NCBI RefSeq assembly: GCF_000350085.1
Contig: NZ_CAUM01000101.1
Coordinates: 1 to 64,000 of the forward strand
Length of the DNA: 64,000 nt
Direction of reading: 5' to 3'
Source of the DNA: Mesorhizobium metallidurans STM 2683
GTDB taxonomy: Bacteria; Pseudomonadota; Alphaproteobacteria; Rhizobiales; Rhizobiaceae
The position numbers and the translations under genes were made by a program. Positions 1-9,156 of this stretch are shown here, in pieces (position 1 is the first letter of the stretch; every line of letters starts with the position of its first letter). The notes under the pieces were generated by a model. It worked only from the letters and a program-made list of their open reading frames with translations, did not search any database and was not told the origin of the DNA.

Positions 1-66
1 CGGAGAGCATTGCCAACTGGTCAAAACCGCGCCGACTTGGCACAGTCGAGCAAACAGGAGTCTTTC

Positions 67-1878
67 ATGGCAAAGAAGCCGTCCGCGACCAAACCCCGGC
101 CCTGGCCCGAGATGGCGACGCATCTGGTCGATGTCGCGATGGGGCGCACGCCCGCCGACCTCGTCATCCGCAACGGGCGTTGGGTGAATGTCCATTCCGG
201 CGAGATCATTGCGGGCACCGACATTGCCATCGCCGGCGGCCGCTTCGCCTATTGCGGGCCGAATGCCGGTCATGCCATCGGCCAGGGCACGAAAGTGGTT
301 GATGCCGGCGGGCGCTATCTGGTGCCGGGCCTTTGCGACGCGCATATGCATGTCGAGAGCGGCATGGTGACGGTCACGGAGTTCTGCCGCGCCGTCATCC
401 CGCATGGCACCACCTCGCTGTTCATCGATCCGCATGAGATCGCCAATGTGCTTGGCTTGCCGGGTGTGCGGCTGATGCATGACGAGGCGGTCGCCATGCC
501 CGTCAACGTGCATGTGCAGATGCCGTCCTGCGTGCCTTCGGCGCCGGGGCTGGAACATGCCGGTGCCGAATTGACGGTCGCTGATGTCGTCGAGGCTATG
601 ACCTGGGAGAACATTATCGGACTCGGCGAAGTGATGAATTTCCCTGGCGTCGCCGCCAATGATCCGGTCATGTCCGGAGAGATCGCCGCGACGGTGAGGG
701 CGGGCAAGACAGTCGGCGGACATTACGCCTCGCGCGATCTCGGCCTGCCGTTCCACGGCTATGTCGCCGGCGGGCCTGAGGACGATCATGAAGGCACGCG
801 CGCCGAGGACGCCATTGCCCGGGTCCGCCAGGGCATGAAGGCGATGCTGCGGCTGGGCTCGGCCTGGTATGATGTTGCCTCGCAGATCAAGGCGGTGACG
901 GAAGGTGGCATCGATCCACGCAATTTCATCCTCTGCACCGACGACAGCCATTCCGGCACGCTTGTCCACGAAGGCCATATGGACCGGGTGGTCCGCCATG
1001 CCATTCAACAAGGCTTGAAGCCGGTGACGGCGATCCAGATGGCGACGCTCAACACCGCCCAGCATTTCAGGCTGGAGCGCGAGATCGGTTCGATCGCGCC
1101 GGGACGGCTCGCCGACCTCCTGATCGTCTCAGATCTGGCGGCAATGACCATCGACGAGGTCTATGCTCGCGGCGTCAGGCTGGCCAAGGGCGGCAAGCTG
1201 GAAATCGACATTCCGGCCTATGACTATCCCAGAACGGCCAAGAACACAGTCAAACTCGGCAAGAAGCTCAAGGCAGACGATTTCGACATCGCCGCCCCCA
1301 AGGGTGCCAACGAGGTGCGGGTGCGCGTCATCGGCGTCATCGAGAACCAGGCGCCGACGCGGGCGCTGGAGGCCGATCTGCCGGTGGAGGACGGGCTGGT
1401 CGCCATGGATCGCCGCAACGATGTCTGCCAGATTGCGCTGGTCGAGCGCCACAGGGGCACAGGCGGCGTCACCAACGCGTTCGTCTCCGGCTTCGGCTAT
1501 ATGGGCGATTGCGCGATGGCCTCCAGTGTGGCGCATGATGCGCACCACATCATCGTCGTCGGCACCAACAAGCAGGACATGGCGCTGGCGGTCAATCGAC
1601 TGGGTGAGGTCGGCGGCGGCGTGGTGCTGTTCTCCAGCGGTAAGGAGCTGGCGCTGGTCGAAATGCCGATCGCCGGGCTGATGTCGGACGAACGCGCGGA
1701 AATCGTCGCGGCCAAGGCGGAGAAACTCACCGAGGCGATGCGCAAGATGGGCTGCTCCCTCAACAACGCCTACATGCAGCATTCGCTGTTGGCGCTGGTC
1801 GTCATTCCGGAATTGAGGATTTCCGATGTCGGCCTGATCGACGTGACGACCTTCCAGAAAGTCGACCTGTTCGTCTGA
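67..1878 (+). CDS. ade: Adenine deaminase
   Basis: Cytosolic amidohydrolase that deaminates adenine to hypoxanthine for purine salvage. The N-terminal part holds the metal-binding HxH motif (DAHMHVESG, about residues 91-99) and a later CTDDSHSGTL stretch supplies the metal Asp. The C-terminal third is the adenine-deaminase-specific domain (VTNAFVSGFGYMGD, then GGGVVLFSSGKE). At 603 residues it has the full family length. An in-frame ATG at position 10 exists, but the start at 67 is preferred because an AGGAG lies 6 bases upstream. No partner gene is adjacent; the next gene is convergent. Confidence 0.95.
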   Translation: MAKKPSATKPRPWPEMATHLVDVAMGRTPADLVIRNGRWVNVHSGEIIAGTDIAIAGGRFAYCGPNAGHAIGQGTKVVDAGGRYLVPGLCDAHMHVESGMVTVTEFCRAVIPHGTTSLFIDPHEIANVLGLPGVRLMHDEAVAMPVNVHVQMPSCVPSAPGLEHAGAELTVADVVEAMTWENIIGLGEVMNFPGVAANDPVMSGEIAATVRAGKTVGGHYASRDLGLPFHGYVAGGPEDDHEGTRAEDAIARVRQGMKAMLRLGSAWYDVASQIKAVTEGGIDPRNFILCTDDSHSGTLVHEGHMDRVVRHAIQQGLKPVTAIQMATLNTAQHFRLEREIGSIAPGRLADLLIVSDLAAMTIDEVYARGVRLAKGGKLEIDIPAYDYPRTAKNTVKLGKKLKADDFDIAAPKGANEVRVRVIGVIENQAPTRALEADLPVEDGLVAMDRRNDVCQIALVERHRGTGGVTNAFVSGFGYMGDCAMASSVAHDAHHIIVVGTNKQDMALAVNRLGEVGGGVVLFSSGKELALVEMPIAGLMSDERAEIVAAKAEKLTEAMRKMGCSLNNAYMQHSLLALVVIPELRISDVGLIDVTTFQKVDLFV

Positions 1879-1896
1879 AATCAGTGCCCTCGAAGG

Positions 1897-2268
1897 TCAG
1901 CCGGGGCGCGAGACGTTCTGCGCAAACATCACGCGATGGCCGTCCGGTGTCCGCACCCCCATCTCGCGCATGTCCCATGGCTGCGTCGTCGGCGGGAAGA
2001 GGATGTCGGCGCCGCGCTCGCTGATGTCCCGGTGGAACAGATCGATCGCGTCGACTTCGACATAGCCGAAATATTGGTGGTCGCCGAGGTCGCGGGGAGG
2101 GATCGCGTCCGGGCAACTGCCCAGGCGGATCAGGCATTCGTCGCGCTGAACGAAGACCCAGCCTTCGGGTTCGAGGACCCTGGCAAAGCCCATGACGTCC
2201 ACCCACCACTTTGCCGTGGCACCTGCGTCCGGCACCGCCAGTACAAAACTCGTATGCTGAAGGGCCAT
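1897..2268 (-). CDS. VOC family (glyoxalase/bleomycin-resistance fold) protein
   Basis: A 123-residue single-module vicinal oxygen chelate protein. It has the N-terminal beta-alpha-beta start (HTSFVLAVPDAGATAKWW), the central FGYVEV strand and the C-terminal TPDGHRVMFAQN element seen in bleomycin-resistance-like members. Whether it is an enzyme or a binding protein cannot be told from the sequence. It converges with ade (18 bp between stop codons) and lies just upstream, on the same strand, of the hydrolase ending at 2285. Confidence 0.85.
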   Translation of the reverse strand: MALQHTSFVLAVPDAGATAKWWVDVMGFARVLEPEGWVFVQRDECLIRLGSCPDAIPPRDLGDHQYFGYVEVDAIDLFHRDISERGADILFPPTTQPWDMREMGVRTPDGHRVMFAQNVSRPG

Positions 2269-2284
2269 GGCGTGGCTCCCTTGT

Positions 2285-3442
2285 TCAGCCCCCCGTGGCG
2301 ATGGTCAACACCCTGAAAGGCGTGGTGATGACGACCTCGGCGACGGAACCGACGGCCTTGCCGAGGCCTTGGCCGATATTGTTGAGCTGTGCCGGGTCAG
2401 GTTCTTCCGATGCCAGGCCGGCCGGGGTGCGCAGGCGGTTGCCGAGCAACTGCACCAGGATCGGATTGTCGGCGAATTTGGCATGGTTCAACCGGTCGCC
2501 GCCCTTGGTCTGGCTGAGGTCGACCACAGACACGCCATAGCTGGCGAGGTCGGCCGCATCGCCATAGTCACCGACGCGCGGCTTGTCGCCCGAGATCAGC
2601 GACGAAAGCTTCAGAGCCCGATCGTCGGCGGAAAGCAGGATGGCGAACGGCCTGTCGGGCTTGCCGTAGCGGATCATCTGCTTCTTGAACACGTCGACAT
2701 CGATGTCCGGCGAGGCCAGGATGACATAGCCGATCTTGCCGCCGAGATCGCGGTCGCCGGTGATGGCAAGCTGGCGCAGCGCCTCCATCGTCACCCAGGT
2801 TCCCATCGAATGGGCGATGATGTCGATGCTCTTGACCCGCGTTTTGGCCAACATTCGCAGCGTCGCCTCAAGATCGTCGCGCGCGGCGTTGGCGCTTTCC
2901 TTGTCATAGATATAGCCGGTGGTCTTGCCGCTCGACGCCCAGGAGAACAGCACCGGCGTTCCAGGATATTTCGTATCATGCACAATCTGCGTCAGCCTAT
3001 AGATGCCGTCGTCGAAACCGTTGTTGAAACCATGCACGAAAACCAGCGCGCGGTCGCCGCGCATGGTGATGTTGGCGCCGACCGCCTTGGCGAATTGCGG
3101 AGCGCCCTCGTAATAGGTGACGCGGGTGGCGGTGAAATCCTTCGCCGGATTGCTCTCCGCGGATCCCTTGGCTCGCTCGATGGCGCCCACCTGATGGGTC
3201 TTGGGAACAGTCACATCGACGCTGGCATAGCTGGTGGTCAGCGAGCGATCGCCGTCAAACACCTGTCGCGGGTCTTTGGTCGCTTTCTGGCGGGTGGTGG
3301 CGACGAAAATCTCATGTGTGGCCGCGATGTCTGAGGCCGGCGCCGCGACTGTCGTCTTGTTGAGAAGGTCGTGTGTATTCCGGCCGGCGCAGCCGGTGAC
3401 AGCGAGCGCCAACGCAACGACGATGAAAATCTTCGAACGCAC
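2285..3442 (-). CDS. Lipoprotein alpha/beta hydrolase, DUF900 type (copy 1)
   Basis: Predicted envelope-anchored esterase-like alpha/beta hydrolase of 385 residues. I place the start at a GTG (3442) because this gives a textbook lipoprotein signal (KIFIVVALALAVTGC) with the lipidated Cys at about residue 17; a GGGAG lies about 11 bases upstream. An in-frame ATG at 3553 would add 37 residues of non-signal sequence. The DUF900 core shows FVHGFNNGF for the oxyanion region and the nucleophile elbow IAHSMGTW. The catalytic Asp and His are probably in SPDIDVDVF and LNHAKFAD. It is closely paralogous to the next gene (3568-4641); substrate unknown. Confidence 0.85.
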   Translation of the reverse strand: MRSKIFIVVALALAVTGCAGRNTHDLLNKTTVAAPASDIAATHEIFVATTRQKATKDPRQVFDGDRSLTTSYASVDVTVPKTHQVGAIERAKGSAESNPAKDFTATRVTYYEGAPQFAKAVGANITMRGDRALVFVHGFNNGFDDGIYRLTQIVHDTKYPGTPVLFSWASSGKTTGYIYDKESANAARDDLEATLRMLAKTRVKSIDIIAHSMGTWVTMEALRQLAITGDRDLGGKIGYVILASPDIDVDVFKKQMIRYGKPDRPFAILLSADDRALKLSSLISGDKPRVGDYGDAADLASYGVSVVDLSQTKGGDRLNHAKFADNPILVQLLGNRLRTPAGLASEEPDPAQLNNIGQGLGKAVGSVAEVVITTPFRVLTIATGG

Positions 3443-3567
3443 GGTCGCGTTGGCTCCCGCAGGGGGTTCACGATGTTTTGAACTGTTTCGATAAAGCCAG
3501 CAGCCGGCCCGGTCCAGTTGAAAGTGATCCGATGGTGCCGCAATCGTGAACAAGCACGACGAAGGCC

Positions 3568-4641
3568 TTACTGCGTGAGCAGGTTGATGCGGTCGGTCAC
3601 TTCCCGGTCGCTGGCAAATCCGTCATCCTCGCGCAAGCGCTGACCGATCATCTTCACCAGGGCAGGATTGTCGGCGAACTTGGTGTGGTTGAACCTGTCC
3701 GATCCCTTGACGCTGGAAAGATCGACGACGGTCACGCCGTAGGAGGCAAGGTCGGCGGCGTCCTTGTAGTCGCCGACGCGCGGCCGCGAGCCGGCGATCA
3801 GGCCGGAGAGCCTGAGCGCCCGGTCGTCGTCGGACAGCAACAGGATGAAAGGCTTGTCGGGCTTGCCGTAGCGGCGCATCTGGCTCTTGAACACGTCGAC
3901 ATCGATATCGGGCGAGGCCAGCACCACGTCGCCGAGCTTGCCGCCGAGATCGCGGTCGCCGGTGATGGCGAGCTGGCGCAGCGCCTCCATGGTCACCCAG
4001 GTTCCCAGCGAATGGGCGACGATGTCGATACGCCGCGCCCCGGTCTGGGCCAGCGTCCTCAGCGTCACCTCCAACTGGTCGCGGGCGGCACTGGCGCTCT
4101 CCTTGTCGTAGACGTAGTCGGTGGTCTTGGCGCCCGAAGCCCAGGAAAACAGCACCGGCGTGCCGGGGTAGCCGGAATCTTGGACGATCTGGGTGAGGCG
4201 GTAGACGGCGCTGTCGAAGCCGGTGTTGTAGCCGTGGACGAAGACCATGACGCGGCCGCCGCGCGCGGCGATATCGGTGTTGAGCGCGCTGGAGAACTGC
4301 GGCTGGGTATCGTAGCCGACGACCTCCGAGGCCATGAAATACTTCGCCGGGTCGTTCGACTTGCCGCGTGAACGCCGTTCGATCTGCCCGGTCTGGTGGA
4401 TACCCGGCACGGTGACGTTGACGCGGGCGTAGTTCAGCGTGGCCGAGCGCTCACCGTCGAAAACCGTGTTGGGGTCGTCGGAGCGCTTGCGCGTCGTGGC
4501 GATGAAGATCGAGTGGTTGCCGGCGATTTCGGTCACCGGCGAGGACACGATGGCGCTGCCGAGCAGCTCCTCGGTTTGCCGGCCACCGCAGCCCGCCATC
4601 AGCAAGGCAAGCACAAAAATGCAAATCGTCTTCAAATGCAC
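3568..4641 (-). CDS. Lipoprotein alpha/beta hydrolase, DUF900 type (copy 2)
   Basis: Tandem paralogue of the gene at 2285-3442, 357 residues with a GTG start chosen because it opens directly into a lipoprotein signal (ICIFVLALLMAGC). An in-frame ATG at 4953 would add over 100 residues of low-complexity basic sequence and overlap ilvA. Core motifs match copy 1: FVHGYNTGF, IVAHSLGTW, SPDIDVDVF and FNHTKFAD. Copy 1 has a C-terminal extension of about 30 residues that this copy lacks. The 125 bp between the copies could hold a promoter, so they need not be one operon. It is divergent from ilvA. Confidence 0.85.
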   Translation of the reverse strand: MHLKTICIFVLALLMAGCGGRQTEELLGSAIVSSPVTEIAGNHSIFIATTRKRSDDPNTVFDGERSATLNYARVNVTVPGIHQTGQIERRSRGKSNDPAKYFMASEVVGYDTQPQFSSALNTDIAARGGRVMVFVHGYNTGFDSAVYRLTQIVQDSGYPGTPVLFSWASGAKTTDYVYDKESASAARDQLEVTLRTLAQTGARRIDIVAHSLGTWVTMEALRQLAITGDRDLGGKLGDVVLASPDIDVDVFKSQMRRYGKPDKPFILLLSDDDRALRLSGLIAGSRPRVGDYKDAADLASYGVTVVDLSSVKGSDRFNHTKFADNPALVKMIGQRLREDDGFASDREVTDRINLLTQ

Positions 4642-4951
4642 GTAAAAATTCCAATTCCGGCCCGAGGGCCATCCACCTCCGCGACATCTCCCCGACAGGC
4701 GAAGTGCGGCGGAAGTAAGTCGTGTCCAGCGGAAATCTGATCGGCGTCTGGCGACAGCCATCGCAGTGTGGCGCGAAAGCCAGAATGGCGGCAGGAAGGC
4801 CGACAGCATGAACAAACGCCTCCAAGTGCCTGCAAGGATATTGGGAATTCCCTTGGCGGCACGCATGATGGGCCGGACAATGGCTTTGCAAGGCCGGATA
4901 TGCAATAGGCGGAGATGAAACGCGCGCAAGGCGATCCCGGATGATCCTGCC
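4642..4951. other. Divergent intergenic region, hydrolase copy 2 / ilvA
   Basis: This 310-bp stretch must hold the promoters of the GTG-initiated lipoprotein gene (leftward) and ilvA (rightward). I see no repeat, riboswitch-like structure or additional credible gene in it. Confidence 0.4.
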
Positions 4952-6208
4952 ATGAACAGTTTTTCTTCTCGCGTCGCTGCCGCCGCTGCCGCGATCCGGC
5001 AGATTTTCCCGGAGACGCCGCTGCAGGAAAACGACTATCTGTCGAAGAAGACCGGCGCGCGCATACTGTTGAAACGCGAAGACCTGTCGCCGGTTCGCTC
5101 CTACAAGATCAGGGGCGCCTTCAATTTCTTCCGCAAGACGCTCGCTGCCGGCAACGATGCCGAGCTGTTCGTCTGCGCTTCAGCCGGCAACCATGCGCAG
5201 GGCTTTGCCTTCGTCTGCCGCCATTTCAGCAGACGAGGCGTTGTCTTCATGCCGGTGACGACGCCGCAGCAAAAGATCGACAAGACGCGGCTGTTCGGCG
5301 GCGAATTCGTCGAGATCAGGCTGGTCGGCGATTTCTTCGACGACTGCTACCGCGCCGCCCTGGAATTCACCGAAAGTGCCGGCGCACACATGGTGCCGCC
5401 CTTCGACCACAGGGACATCATCGAGGGACAGGCGACCGTCGCCTACGAAATATCAGACCAGATGCCTGGGGCGCGGATGCCTGACATCATCATGCTGCCG
5501 GTCGGCGGCGGCGGTCTGGCCGCGGGCGTGACGCATTATTTCGCTGACCGGCGCCGCGACACGCGCTTCGTCTTCTGCGAACCGGCTGGCGCGCCAAGCC
5601 TGAACGAAAGCCTCGCCACCGGAAAGCGTGTCAGGCTCGCCAGGGTCGACAATTTCGTCGACGGCGCTGCCGTGGCCGAGATCGGCCGCGAGCCGCTGCG
5701 GCATCTCAAGGATTTTCCTGCCGAGGCGGTACGGCTCATCCCGGAAAACCGGCTCTGCGCGACCATGATCGAGATGCTCAACGTCGAGGGCGTGGTGCTT
5801 GAGCCGGCCGGCGCATTGGCGATCGACGCGCTGAAGGATTTTTCCAGGAAGGAAATCAGGGGCAAGACCATCGTGGCGGTGGTTTCGGGCGGCAATTTCG
5901 ATTTCGAGCGGCTGCCGGACGTGAAGGAAAGGGCGCTGCGCTTCGAAGGGTTGAAGAAATACTTCATCATCCGTTTTCCGCAACGACCAGGCGCATTGCG
6001 CGACTTCCTCGAAATGCTCGGGCCCGACGACGACATCGCCCGCTTCGAATATCTGAAGAAATCGGCGCGCAATTTCGGCTCGGTGCTGATCGGCATCGAG
6101 ACCAAGGACCGCCGCAATTTCGATCTGCTCAAGGCGAATTTCGACGCCGAGGGCGTCCAATATCAGGACATTACCGACAACGAGACGCTGGCGGGATTCA
6201 TCATATGA
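4952..6208 (+). CDS. ilvA: Threonine ammonia-lyase (threonine dehydratase)
   Basis: PLP enzyme that converts L-threonine to 2-oxobutanoate, the first committed step of isoleucine synthesis. The PLP lysine is K52 in SYKIRGAFNFF; the phosphate-binding glycine loop is VGGGGLAAG. A C-terminal domain (about residues 325-418, FIIRFPQRPGALRDFLEML) is a single ACT-like regulatory module, so this is the shorter allosteric form (418 residues) rather than the double-ACT form. The start ATG is the first residue before a family-typical N-terminus. The downstream DUF1697 gene starts 12 bp after the stop codon and may be co-transcribed. Confidence 0.93.
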   Translation: MNSFSSRVAAAAAAIRQIFPETPLQENDYLSKKTGARILLKREDLSPVRSYKIRGAFNFFRKTLAAGNDAELFVCASAGNHAQGFAFVCRHFSRRGVVFMPVTTPQQKIDKTRLFGGEFVEIRLVGDFFDDCYRAALEFTESAGAHMVPPFDHRDIIEGQATVAYEISDQMPGARMPDIIMLPVGGGGLAAGVTHYFADRRRDTRFVFCEPAGAPSLNESLATGKRVRLARVDNFVDGAAVAEIGREPLRHLKDFPAEAVRLIPENRLCATMIEMLNVEGVVLEPAGALAIDALKDFSRKEIRGKTIVAVVSGGNFDFERLPDVKERALRFEGLKKYFIIRFPQRPGALRDFLEMLGPDDDIARFEYLKKSARNFGSVLIGIETKDRRNFDLLKANFDAEGVQYQDITDNETLAGFII

Positions 6209-6220
6209 GCGGGCAATAAA

Positions 6221-6781
6221 GTGAGTGATCGGGGAAAGGTCTTTGTCGCGCTGTTTTCCGGCATCAATGTCGGCGGCAACCGCATCGTCAAAATGGCGGA
6301 ACTCAGGTCGTTCTTTGGAGAACTCGGCTTTGCCGACGTCGCTACCTATGTGCAGAGCGGCAACGCGGTTTTCCGGTCGCGCAAGGGCGACGCCGCCAGC
6401 CTGACCAAACAGCTGGAAGCCGCCTTCGAGAAGAAGTGGGGGTTCCACTCGCGCATCATGGTGCGCGACCTCGACTGGTTCGAGCGGCTGGTGAAGGAAA
6501 ATCCCTACCCTGATGTCGTGGGAGAGCCGACGAAGCTGCACGCCTATGTGCTCGAGCGAGCACCGACCGCCGACGAGATCGCACGGCTCGCCGAAAAATG
6601 CACCGGTCCCGAAAACTTCGAGATCAAGGGCGACGTGCTTTACCTGCACGCGCCGGACGGGCTCGGCAAATCGGTTTTCGCCAATCTCATCCCGCGCACC
6701 CTCAAAGTGCCCGGCACCGCCCGCAACTGGCGCACGGTCCTGACGCTGCTGGAAATGGCCGGCCAGGCCGGCGCTGGCTGA
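6221..6781 (+). CDS. DUF1697 domain protein
   Basis: A 186-residue protein that fits DUF1697 across its whole length: the opening FVALFSGINVGGNRIVKMAE, then YVQSGNAVF and the closing RTLKVPGTARNWRTV. The family has no assigned biochemical role that I know of. The start is GTG with a weak ribosome-binding site, 12 bp after ilvA, which suggests read-through from that gene. It converges with the DUF2218 gene. Confidence 0.88.
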   Translation: MSDRGKVFVALFSGINVGGNRIVKMAELRSFFGELGFADVATYVQSGNAVFRSRKGDAASLTKQLEAAFEKKWGFHSRIMVRDLDWFERLVKENPYPDVVGEPTKLHAYVLERAPTADEIARLAEKCTGPENFEIKGDVLYLHAPDGLGKSVFANLIPRTLKVPGTARNWRTVLTLLEMAGQAGAG

Positions 6782-6792
6782 ACTCAGGCCAC

Positions 6793-7086
6793 TTAAGCAG
6801 CCTGAGCGCGGTTCCAGTCGAAGGTCAGTTCCTCGCGGAAAGCGAAGCGTTTGATATGGTCGGCGACGACTGTTTCCAGACGCTCGAGCGAACCGGCTTC
6901 ATCTGATGTCACCGCGATATGCAGGGCGGTTGTATTGGCATCCAGAACCGTGCGGCCGAGCGTGAGCTCGATGGCGCCGTGGTTCGGGTCGAACTCGACG
7001 GGAAATTTGTGCGCCCAATGCTTGCAGAGCTGCTGCAGGTAGCGGCTGGCATGTTCGGTGGCGACATCGACATGGCTGGTCGGCAT
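6793..7086 (-). CDS. DUF2218 domain protein
   Basis: A 97-residue protein with the DUF2218 pattern: HASRYLQQLCKHWAHKFPVEF at the N-terminus, a short beta region, and ADHIKRFAFREELTFDW near the C-terminus. It appears cytosolic, with no signal or membrane segment. In other bacteria such genes often sit beside metal-uptake or siderophore genes, but nothing here supports that role. Confidence 0.85.
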   Translation of the reverse strand: MPTSHVDVATEHASRYLQQLCKHWAHKFPVEFDPNHGAIELTLGRTVLDANTTALHIAVTSDEAGSLERLETVVADHIKRFAFREELTFDWNRAQAA

Positions 7087-7214
7087 GATGGATTCTCCTG
7101 GGGCGCGGCGCGCCCGTTACACGATATGACGCCAGCCTTGGGAAGCCGGCGCCACGCCGGACAGATAGGCATCGTTCCGGCAAACGCCATAGCCGCTCCC
7201 GATGAGGTGATCGC

Positions 7215-7655
7215 CTACCAGGCTCCGGTGTTCGCCATCGAGGCCCAGGGCTCGGCCTTGTCCTTGGCCAGGCCTTTCTGCAGCAGCTCGATCGAGATGC
7301 CGTCCGGCGACCTGACGAAGGCCATGTTGCCGTCGCGCGGCGGCCGGTTGATGGTGACGCCCTTGTCCATCAGCCGCTGGCAGGTGGCGTAGATGTCGTC
7401 GACCTCATAGGCGAGGTGGCCGAAATTGCGGCCGCCCTTGTAATCTTCCGGATCCCAATTGTAGGTCAGTTCGATCAGGGGCGCCTTTTCGGCAATGCCG
7501 CTTTGCTCGTCTTCGGACGCGGCGAGGAAGATCAGCGTGTAGCGCCCCTGTTCGTTTTCATGGCGGCGCACTTCCTTGAGGCCGAGCTTGTTGCAGTAAA
7601 AATCGAGTGAGGCATCGATGTCGGCGACGCGGACCATAGTGTGGAGGTAGCGCAT
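7215..7655 (-). CDS. gloA: Lactoylglutathione lyase (glyoxalase I)
   Basis: Isomerises the methylglyoxal-glutathione hemithioacetal to S-lactoylglutathione. The 146-residue sequence has the glyoxalase I layout: [21 protein letters not shown], the metal-site [22 protein letters not shown], and the C-terminal [11 protein letters not shown]. The likely metal ligands are the His in HTMVRV and GHLAYEV and the Glu in LIELTYN and IELLQ. The start at 7655 is supported by GAGGA about 6 bases upstream; longer readings run into promoter sequence. Confidence 0.92.
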   Translation of the reverse strand: MRYLHTMVRVADIDASLDFYCNKLGLKEVRRHENEQGRYTLIFLAASEDEQSGIAEKAPLIELTYNWDPEDYKGGRNFGHLAYEVDDIYATCQRLMDKGVTINRPPRDGNMAFVRSPDGISIELLQKGLAKDKAEPWASMANTGAW

Positions 7656-7850
7656 GTGATTTCCTCGAATTGTTGGGTTGCGGCGGAACATAGGGGCCGC
7701 CCGGCCAAAGGGCAATCGCTGCAACAAATCGGGTATTCCGGTATTGAACCGTGAAAAAAGGCACGTCAGGTCTTGCACACCCGGGAAGGCGCGGTGTTAA
7801 TCTCATGTCAAGAATCAGTTGTGGTGTTCTTGGCAAAAGGGGGCGTTCTT

Positions 7851-8447
7851 ATGGGGGAAAAGGCCTCTTTCATGGGGCGGGACGGGACTGGTAGCGACGC
7901 CTTGAATCAGGACGAGAGGGGCGACGCGGCAGACCTCGTCGAAGTTGCGGGCGCCATCAAATGGTTCGACGTGGCCAAGGGCTACGGTTTCATTCTCCCG
8001 GATGACGGCTCTTCAGGCGATATCCTCCTTCACGTGACCTGTCTTCGCAAGGACGGCTTCCAGACGGCACTGGAAGGCGCGCGCGTTGTCTGCCTCGTCA
8101 AGCATGGCGAGCGCGGCTTGCAGGCGTTCCGTGTGCTCTCCATGGATGTCAGCACCGCGATCCATCCGGCGGAAATGCAGGATCAGCGCACACATGTCTC
8201 GGTCACGCCGGAAAGCGGTCTCGAACGGGCGCTGGTGAAATGGTTCAACCGAACCAAAGGGTTTGGCTTCCTGACCCGGGGCGAGGGCACCGAGGATATT
8301 TTCGTCCATATGGAGACGCTGCGTCGCTACGGCATCACCGAGCTCAGGCCCGGTCAGGTCGTGCTGGTTCGCTTCGGACGTGGCGACAAAGGCCTTATGG
8401 CTGCCGAAATTCACCCGGATATGGGGACCTTGCCGGTCTCGCATTAG
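7851..8447 (+). CDS. Cold-shock protein with two cold-shock domains
   Basis: A 198-residue nucleic-acid-binding protein with two complete cold-shock domains. The first starts near residue 33 ([15 protein letters not shown]), and the second follows a linker of about 35 residues ([15 protein letters not shown] ... [11 protein letters not shown]). Both RNP1 motifs (KGYGFI and KGFGFL) and the second RNP2 (DIFVHM) are kept; the first RNP2 reads DILLHV. The start at 7851 is chosen because AAAAGGGGG lies about 8 bases upstream. The double-domain arrangement is common in alphaproteobacteria. The DUF192 gene begins 25 bp after the stop. Confidence 0.92.
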   Translation: MGEKASFMGRDGTGSDALNQDERGDAADLVEVAGAIKWFDVAKGYGFILPDDGSSGDILLHVTCLRKDGFQTALEGARVVCLVKHGERGLQAFRVLSMDVSTAIHPAEMQDQRTHVSVTPESGLERALVKWFNRTKGFGFLTRGEGTEDIFVHMETLRRYGITELRPGQVVLVRFGRGDKGLMAAEIHPDMGTLPVSH

Positions 8448-8472
8448 GACGATTTCCGGCCGAGGACTTTGA

Positions 8473-9036
8473 ATGGCTCACAGGAACTGGTTGACGGCGA
8501 GTGCGCTCTGTGCCGCGATCGCCGTCATCGTCGCCACCGGCGTTTTTTTCTATTCGCAGCAGCCGACTTCGGCGGACGGCCGGGCAATGATACTTCCCGT
8601 CGATCCGCAGCCGCTGATCGCGGTGACGAAGGGCGGCGAACGCTCCTTCTCCATCGAGGTCGCCGACACCTCCGCCGAGCGCGAGGCCGGCCTGATGTTT
8701 CGCGAACAGATGGCAGACGATCACGGCATGCTGTTCGTGTTCGAGGCGCCCAGGGAGGTGAATTTCTGGATGAGGAATACGCCGCTGCCGCTCGACCTGA
8801 TCTTTGTCGGCCAGGACGGCAAGATCCGCTCGATCAAGCGAGGCGAGCCGGAATCCGAGGCGATCGTCTCGTCCGGCCTGCCGGTGCGCTTCGTGCTCGA
8901 GCTCAAGGCGGGCACCGCGGCCAGGGAGGGCATCGAATACGGCGACCTGTTGCGCCATCCGGCAATCGGCACCGCTCCCGGGTCCGGAATGCGGCCGGCG
9001 GACAAGGGCGACGCGCCGAACGTCGGCGGCAACTGA
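8473..9036 (+). CDS. DUF192 domain protein, exported
   Basis: A 187-residue protein with an N-terminal hydrophobic segment (about residues 7-26), consistent with export or a membrane anchor. The DUF192 domain follows: SIEVADTSAEREAGLMFRE, then FVFEAPREVNFWMRNTPLPL. Function in the family is not firmly established. It is 25 bp downstream of the cold-shock gene, so the two are probably one transcript. A palindromic intergenic repeat begins 10 bp after its stop and may act as the transcript's 3' hairpin. Confidence 0.88.
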   Translation: MAHRNWLTASALCAAIAVIVATGVFFYSQQPTSADGRAMILPVDPQPLIAVTKGGERSFSIEVADTSAEREAGLMFREQMADDHGMLFVFEAPREVNFWMRNTPLPLDLIFVGQDGKIRSIKRGEPESEAIVSSGLPVRFVLELKAGTAAREGIEYGDLLRHPAIGTAPGSGMRPADKGDAPNVGGN

Positions 9037-9045
9037 TACAACCGA

Positions 9046-9121
9046 TGCATGTCGCCCAAAAAGCCTGCCCTCGGGGCTTGACCCCGAGGATGCGCAGCGT
9101 TTTTGGGGTAACGACATGCAT
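9046..9121. repeat. Mosaic palindromic intergenic repeat, long form (copy 1)
   Basis: The outer arms are TGCATGTCG...CGACATGCA and the next pair are CCCAAAAA...TTTTTGGGG. Nested inside is a separate hairpin with stem CCTCGGGG/CCCCGAGG and loop CTTGA. The core matches four other intergenic sites in this window. It lies between a DUF192 gene and an alpha/beta hydrolase, where it could also serve as a 3' hairpin. Confidence 0.85.
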
Positions 9122-9156
9122 GAAAAACGACATGCGTGAAAAGAGACCTTTCGCCG

